Assembly: GCA_944739405.2 (NCBI GenBank)
Contig: OX123196.2
Location: 70,145,688-70,209,687 of the forward strand
Reading direction: 5' to 3'
From: Euclidia mi
Taxonomy: Eukaryota; Arthropoda; Insecta; Lepidoptera; Erebidae
Length of the DNA: 64,000 nt
Shown: piece after piece, positions 57,441 to 64,000 of the stretch
Position numbering within the stretch: the stretch's first letter is position 1
Layout: every line of letters begins with the position of its first letter
The notes under the pieces: model-generated
Seen by the model: only the letters and a program-made list of their open reading frames with translations
Databases searched by the model: none
What the model was told of the DNA's origin: nothing
Translations under genes and position numbers: made by a program

Positions 57441-59276
57441 AGCAATTTAATAGACAAATATCTTTGAAAAGACAATGGTGCACGCAGGCACGCCGTAGAT
57501 TCAAACTCGAAACCGTCTACATGGCAGTCTGTTAATATTGTCTATCGTTACTTGTGAGTTTTGGTGTCTACATTACTATTAACAGTAAATAAACCTCAGT
57601 AAAACTTAAAAGGTCAAAGTGGTATTAAATAATGTGTAACTAACAGCTAGAATGGAAATAGAATGCACTATTTTCTAAATAACTTATAAGATTATTTTGA
57701 ATACGTAATAATTTGTAAATATCATATGTAACAACCTATTTGGATACCACCAAATCATTGGATAATATACCCACCATTTTTTCGATGATGAAACCTGCGC
57801 CAAACCCATACACGAATAAATTGATGCTTTTAAATAATTGTAAATTTTGTACCTACATTTATAACCAGTCACTTATCCAATAGACCACAGTATAAAATAT
57901 TTTCCTATTAACTCGGGTAACTGTTGAGAAGCTGACAACACGATTTTTCACGCATGCGTCTTGATGCTTTTGATTGACACACACTGTCATAATGAGTTGC
58001 CTCACTTATGGACCTATGTTTCTTAGGCAGTGCGGTGTCTAGTATAGCGAAGCGATACCAATCATTTGTCTAAGGTTTGGATATATTTACATTTTTGAAA
58101 GACCATTCCCGCACTAGGAAGTAAATCTAGCTACCATAGTAGGTAGTTACGTACGGTCAGCAAAGATAGTGGTCTACCAGTCGGAAAAAACTTTAGATAT
58201 TTTTTCAAAATATAAAAAAAACACTGAAAATAAAACAAATTATTACATTTTAATCGTTTATTTCGTACAACAATTAAATAGAAATTATTAACGAAAACCG
58301 GTCACACCGGGTGATTATCAACAATACATTTTACAAACAAGAATTAATATACAAGTAGAAATATAGAATGGCCCTAATTGTCATTGACATTACAAGGAAA
58401 ATGGTTATTGTGAATTTGAGTTGAGTGGATTATAAACATAACTTCTTACTATAAATATGACAAAGATCACATTTTTACCATGAAATATACCAATCCAGGA
58501 TGTAGCATATTTTAATTAAATGCATACCAAGAATAGGTTTCAATATGACGTATACACATAATGATGTACCATTAGCAAAACAAGTCTATTTAATAGAATT
58601 TATATTTGTATTTCCCAGAATAAATATTTAATTACTAAAATTACTTCATAATAGTGGTTTTAAATACATGTATAAACGGTTTATAAAATTGTAATTAAAA
58701 GTGAAATATAATAGTTATTCTCATATATAAAGTTTTCCTTCCCATAAAGTTACAAATATGGGCATAATGTAGGTAACCTACTGTAATAAAATCAAGTTGA
58801 TGTCACACGATTTGCTAATCTGTAAAAGGATTAAATTCAAACTCGAATATTGTTTCGAATCTCGGGATTTGTTTTGGTAGTAATAGTGTTGTTCCTTTAA
58901 AGTTTATTGATTTTTTGGCAGGTATAGTGATGTTCCTTTATGATATTGATAGGTATATTAGAAAGTAGTTTTTGTTAGTGCAGATTCTAAAGCGCATTAA
59001 ATTTCTGAGTATTATATTTCATAATAGCAGATTGCATATTTAAGAGAATATCCTCATATGCAATTATGTAATATCACACTCAGAAATTTATCACAATATT
59101 ATTTTCATTCAATAATTGCCATACAAATAATGTTCTACGATTTAAATCTCTGGTATAGATAATATTATGTATATAATTATCATTCTATACTTATGACAAG
59201 CTATAAATTAGCTCAGTTTACAACTTTCATTGTTTTGGATTTGAGTCTGACTCTTAGAATCTATCGTATCCATCAA
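57441..59276. other. AT-rich noncoding DNA
   Basis: No coding segment recognised. On the minus strand an AATAAA-like signal occurs near 58262, and the long AT-rich stretch to its right could be a 3' UTR of a gene beyond the window, but nothing else supports this. Confidence 0.3.
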
Positions 59277-59510
59277 TATCATCATCATCATCAGCCTTTA
59301 ACAGTCCACTGCTGGACTAGGCCTCTCCTTTGAAAGGAGGAATTGGCCTACTATACCACGCTGGCCAAACGGGTTGGTATAGGTTTTGTATTAAGTTTTC
59401 CTTCTCTTACAGTGCTGCATAATATGGTCCCTCTGTCGGCTCTTACGACACCCATGGGATGATATGGGGTGGTGACATTCCGTATTCTTAATCCGTCACC
59501 ACACGGACAA
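59277..59510 (-). repeat. SINE family B copy
   Basis: ATCATCATCATCAGCCTTTA to CCGTCACCACACGGAC, reverse orientation. Confidence 0.8.
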
Positions 59511-61437
59511 TCCATCAATATACCTGATATAAATATAATAGAAGATACAATATAAGCAAAGTAGCAAATATACACTTTTAGCGCTTAGAAATAATACTAT
59601 AATAGTAGCAAATATAATAACTGTCGATAAAATATGTAGTTTCAAAACTTTATACATAGTAAAGACTATTTATAAGAATAATATTGAAGCATAATTTACA
59701 ACAGTGAGCACATTAACATATTAGTGAAATATTTGACACAATATGAGCATACTTAGTGGAAATATATGGAAATGGACGGATTGCGTACATAAACACCTTA
59801 AAAATACAGCATATAAGCGGGGAACCCATCATATTTCTCGGCAAGCACAGGATTTAATTTGTATAAATATAAGTTTTCAAAGAACAAACATAAAACAAAT
59901 ATATTTTTTTTCACTAGATTTTCTAGCTATAATTTAATTTGCAAATTGAATTCATAAATCAATTTTAATATTTATATTTATCCTATATCTACAACGATTA
60001 ATAAAATAGAATAAATAATTTAAAATACTTAAATAATAAGAATTTTCATAGCCATGCTTAAGAAATTCAAAACAATTTACAACAAATTGATTTTAAATCT
60101 GGCCTAACATCTATCAAAAGGTCTTCAACGATTGGTCAACGTAAGGTCATTTGAGAGGACCACGTATTAACCACACGATTCGTACTAATGCCATAGACAT
60201 CGCTGTGCTGAGAAAATATGAGGACTCTCTTTAGATCTTTAGCATAGTAACAATTGATTAGCAAATATACATCGATAAAATACATTTACATCGGTAATAG
60301 ACATTTATAATATTCAAATTCAAGCAAAAAAAGCTAAATATAGCACGACACTTCAACACTTTATTCATTTACCCATGTGTAAGAAAGTGGCGTAATATTT
60401 TCATTTATAGTGAGTCATGTAGCTTATTTTACTTGATCCGAGCAGTCAATGCAGGTATAGAAAATTGTATACTTATAACATGTTCTTAAGCCTTTTCATT
60501 AATGCTACCTTTATACAAAATTTACAATTTATCCATAAACTTGGTTTGATTAAATAACTTAAAATGATATATCACAAAAAGTATTAAAGATAATGAATGG
60601 TTAAGTATTTACAAACTTCTATTCCTTTCAATAAATATTGCCAATTCAAAGCAATTTCGTTTTCTAAATTTTACAACCGTGTGCACAATAAAAAAAATTG
60701 AATACCTTCATAAAAACGTACTTGACTAATTTCGGCAAGAGAGAGTTACGCCTACTTGTAGCCTACTCTTTCGCACGTTTTTAGTCTTAGTTAGCCAACA
60801 GTTTTGAAGGGAATGCTCAATCCAGCTCTATGTGTATTATATTAACAAAATCATAAAAATCAACTACATAGTTGACTTAATTTGCGATTTAATAATCTTC
60901 TGCGAATATCCTTCAACTTACAAGCCATATAATACAATTAGATAGGTGCTAATGACTATTAGAACTTCGAGATAAGTACACTGTGAGGTATTTGAAACCT
61001 TGGTGCAACATGAATACAATAGTTACAAAATAAAATGTACCTAACATCTTCTTTTGCGAAAAAATTGACTACATATATGGTGTTAGTGGGCTAAATATAA
61101 TTGGTACAAAAAATGACAAGTAAATACTATTAGTAAAACACACAAAATATAATTCTGGCATTTATAGCAACATAACGTCGGAAATTGCTTTGGTACAACA
61201 ATCTTGTGTCCTTCAACTAGTTAAATGTGCACGCCAAATGTTGGACATTTGTTAAAAATAATAGCTCTAAACTTGAATCTAGGTAATTATACCTAAAATG
61301 AATGCGCTCTTTAATCAAGTCCATAGTTATTATTCCCCTATTTTACTAGATTCTATTATAAACGCGAAATTAAAAAGCAAAATAAGAGATGCCTTTGTCC
61401 AGCAATGGACTGCGAAACACTGTACAATGGAACAAAA
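59511..61437. other. AT-rich noncoding DNA
   Basis: No exon, RNA gene or repeat boundary was recognised over 1.9 kb. Confidence 0.35.
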
Positions 61438-62125
61438 TATACTAATATTATAAAGAGGTAAAATTTGTATTCTTGTTTGTAATGGATAAACTCAAAAACT
61501 ACTGGACCGATTTTAAAAATTATTTCACCATTAGAAAGCTACATTATCTGCGACTAACATAGGCTATATTTTATTTTAGAAAAATAGGGGTCCGTAAGAT
61601 ATTTGGGTTTTTCGGGTACACGAAGTAGTTCCCTCAGGACGCGGGTGAAACCGCGGGAAACGGCTAGTAATATTATAAAGAGGAAAAATTAGTATTTTTG
61701 TTTGTTTGTAATGGATAAACTCAAAAACTACTGGACAGATTTTAAAAATTCTTTCACCATTAGAAAGCTACATTATCTGCGAGTAACATAGGCTATATTT
61801 TATGTTAGAAAAATAGGGGTCCGTAAGATATTTGGGTTTTTCGGGTACGCGAAGTAGTTTCCTCAGGACGCGGGTGAAACCGCGGGAAACGGCTAGTAAT
61901 ATTATAAAGAGGAAAAATTTGTATTCTTGTTTGTTTGTTTGTAATGGATAAACTCAAAAACTACTGGACCGATTTAAAAAACTCTTTCACCATTAGAAAG
62001 CTATATTATCTGCGAGTAACATAGGCTATATTTTATGTTAGAATAATAGGGGTCCGTAAGATATTTGGGATTTTCGGGTACGCGAAGTAGTTTCCTCCGG
62101 TTGAAACCGCGGAAAACGGCTAGTA
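61438..62125 (+). repeat. Three head-to-tail copies of a ~229-bp LINE-tail-like unit
   Basis: Each unit runs from TAATATTATAAAGAGG(T/A)AAA, through AATGGATAAACTCAAAAACT and GGGGTCCGTAAGATATTTGG, to GTGAAACCGCGGGAAACGGC followed by TAG. Units begin at about 61441, 61669 and 61898. The third is shortened near its end. A single reverse copy is at 1999-2235. Confidence 0.8.
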
Positions 62126-62423
62126 CCTAATATAAGCAGGTCCTAATACACCAGAGATTAATAAGATGGACAATGACCAAAACCATGCAAATGTATTCAA
62201 TTGTACATGAATTTCCTGTCCAAAACATTGCAATCATTCAAATTTTTCTTATCTTAAGTATGTCAATAGCATTGGATACGTTTTATCAGAGGCGGTCAAA
62301 TAACGTTATCTCAGGACTTGGCACGACATTGACATAAATCATCTAAATATTATACGCGCGAAAAACAAGAGTGTTTTTTTATAAAGTTTACTGGCAAATC
62401 GGGTTATTAATGACTAGCATTCA

Positions 62424-62524
62424 ACGATGGCCGAGTGGAGGCACCAACAGACTGTCATGCAGAGGGTATCAAGTTCGAATCCACAGCGCGCACCACTGAC
62501 TTTTCAGAGTTACATGCCGTATTG
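62424..62524 (+). repeat. SINE family D head, truncated by a MITE
   Basis: A-box-like GATGGCCGAGTGG and B-box-like AAGTTCGAATCC, then GCACCACTGACTTTTC; the SINE stops where the MITE at 62525 starts. Confidence 0.65.
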
Positions 62525-62734
62525 AATGAGGGTGTTTGAAATTTTTTTATGCCACCAGACGGAGTTTCATATGCGTCAGGTCCACACGTGTACTTACATA
62601 CGCGCGCACACACACATGAAACAAGCAAACACAAATGTGCAAAGTTATAGGCGCTTTTATACTTTTGATAGTTTTCTGACCTGACGCCTCAATGCTGCCG
62701 CCTAATGGGCATCATTTCCGAAAACCCTCATTGT
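62525..62734. mobile_element. MITE with ATGAGGGT ends, copy 2
   Basis: ATGAGGGTGTTTGAAATTTT at the left and the complement of TCCGAAAACCCTCAT at the right, with GCGTCAGGTCC/GACCTGACGC inside. Same family as 52918-53149. Confidence 0.65.
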
Positions 62735-62906
62735 TTAACTGCCGCTTGCCACGTGCTTTGTGCCGGAGTTAAAGAGCGTACACACGGCCACACGTCAAGT
62801 TAGACACTTTGTCCTTTGAAACGTACTTATGTCGTAGGAAATAAGTATTAAAATCGAATCTTGACTAGTCGCTGTATGTAGGTAGGTACATAAAATATTT
62901 ATTTGG

Positions 62907-63150
62907 CTGCCTCCGTGGTCCAGTGGATAACGTGTGCGACTGCTGATCGGTGGGGTTTGATTCTCGGGTCTGGCAAAAGTGTTACTGGGTTTTTACGAAT
63001 TCTCAGTAGCAGCACGAAGTCTGTTGATGTGCCCGGTAACGACAATAGGCTCCCCTATTACGTGGGACCTACAAATTCATGGCGAAATGTGGGTGTAATA
63101 TTACACCTCTGCCTACCCCTTCGGGGACACAGGCGTGAGTCTATAAATAA
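62907..63150 (+). repeat. tRNA-derived SINE family A copy
   Basis: GCTGCCTCCGTGGTCCAGTG starts the head; the B box is degraded (GGTTTGATTCTCG). The tail GGCGTGAGTCTATAAATAAA is complete. Confidence 0.8.
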
Positions 63151-63489
63151 AAATATATAAAAAAACATAAAATATTTAACAAGAATAACTTTTTAACGAA
63201 TCTTAATTGTACATTGTATAACAGATTGAGAAAATCTCCACATATAGTTAGTCTCATTTTAAATCCGTTTTCAAACAAAAATAAAGGTGTCAATGACGAC
63301 GAATTTTATAATACATATCATATAACAATGTTGTATGACCTCATTTTGATCGAGACCAGACGACTGTTAGTTAAAAATAAAACGCTCCAGGAGACTTTGT
63401 TTTTAAAAAGTGCGCAACTAAACTCGGAGCAAATAGGTACATATCTGAAAAACGGGAATTTCTTTTTGTTACGTTCAGGAGTAGGGTAG
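63151..63489. other. AT-rich DNA with a short open frame
   Basis: An open frame of 91 codons (63214-63489) has no recognisable domain and no splice context. It may be chance. Confidence 0.25.
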
Positions 63490-63700
63490 TCGTTTACTCC
63501 TAAATACCATCATCGTGCAATGTTATTCCGGTTACATTCAAAACTTTCAACCTAGAGCCCGAGATCGAGGTTCTAAACTAACCAGATTTGATAGAATATT
63601 AGGTTTTCCACGGAGCGGCTGCCGTCTGATTCCCACAACTGCAACCCCATGGGATAGGTAGCGAACTAGCGATATTTCATTACATTACACCCCTGGCGTA
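63490..63700 (+). repeat. Worn SINE family C copy
   Basis: CGTGCAATGTTATTCCGGTT, AACCTAGAGCCCGAGATCGA and CCACGGAGCGGCTGCCGTCT correspond to the first half of 57155-57440. Confidence 0.55.
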
Positions 63701-64000
63701 CCCGTACGTATTCAACAGTATATTTTAGCCATATTTTAGCTGATCGATGACACAACGAATGAAAAATATACACGATAGAAAATGTTAATAGCATCAAAAT
63801 TAGGTCAAAAGGCGTGTGTTTAATATCATTGCAAAACGATTATTTGTATATAATATATGATATATGTGCCGTCCACATATAAACATGAAGATAGAATAGT
63901 CACACTTACAGTTCTGCCCTTTATAATCTGCAGTACCTACTAAAAGCTCAATAACAAACCAATTTATTACTGTTTTTCTATTCTATAGTTTTACTATGTA

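Noticed and set aside
57441..61437. Long 3' UTR of a minus-strand gene
   Set aside because: Only AT-richness and an AATAAA-like signal support it; no stop codon or coding exon is visible in the window.

Overview
The window is nuclear DNA of an insect, most likely a moth or butterfly. The evidence is AT-rich, intron-containing genes, several tRNA-derived SINE families with A- and B-box-like heads, BEL/Pao, RTE-type, I-type, hAT and piggyBac elements, and a mitochondrial carrier gene that closely resembles the insect Bmcp protein. The species cannot be fixed from sequence alone.

Two host genes are well supported. (1) Bmcp (brain mitochondrial carrier protein, SLC25A14/30 type) lies on the minus strand from 31379 leftwards. 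Four coding exons are present (31316-31379, 30072-30219, 2260-2464, 1129-1386), giving 225 codons with matching phases and GT-AG introns. The C-terminal exons lie beyond the left edge. Intron 2 is about 27.6 kb and is almost entirely filled by mobile elements. (2) A small four-helix MARVEL-domain (CMTM-like) membrane protein of 152 aa lies on the plus strand at 47811-49965 in three coding exons.

Layout. 0-2.5 kb: 3' part of Bmcp in this window, including a second, damaged copy of the end of exon 4 split by a small P/THAP-like transposon. 2.5-7.2 kb: foldback elements, SINEs and a PIF/Harbinger-like MITE inside a SINE. 7.26-19.43 kb: a compound block made of an apparently complete hAT element (835-aa two-exon transposase), directly abutting a decayed piggyBac-like element that is itself split by a near-pristine BEL/Pao retrotransposon (two 516-bp LTRs, one 1916-codon frame). 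19.4-30 kb: SINEs, long palindromes, MITEs and a hammerhead-ribozyme-like motif in a foldback. 31.4-38.6 kb: Bmcp 5' end, a hAT remnant about 350 bp upstream of the Bmcp start codon, then an inverted duplication that carries two copies of a short putative exon and encloses an RTE fragment. 38.6-44.8 kb: a 1-kb element with 28-bp inverted ends and a full-length, frame-damaged I-type LINE with a 12-bp target duplication. 44.8-50 kb: the MARVEL gene and intronic SINEs. 50-64 kb: AT-rich noncoding DNA, SINEs, another hAT remnant, twin perfect hairpins and a three-unit tandem repeat.

I found no clear new gene system. The most unusual items are the interrupted exon-4 copy in Bmcp, the three-element nest with hAT inserted across the piggyBac TTAA junction, the hammerhead-like foldback, the inverted duplication with a coding-looking exon, and the twin hairpins with the same ACCA loop. 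All boundaries and repeat matches were read by eye; no database search or folding program was run.
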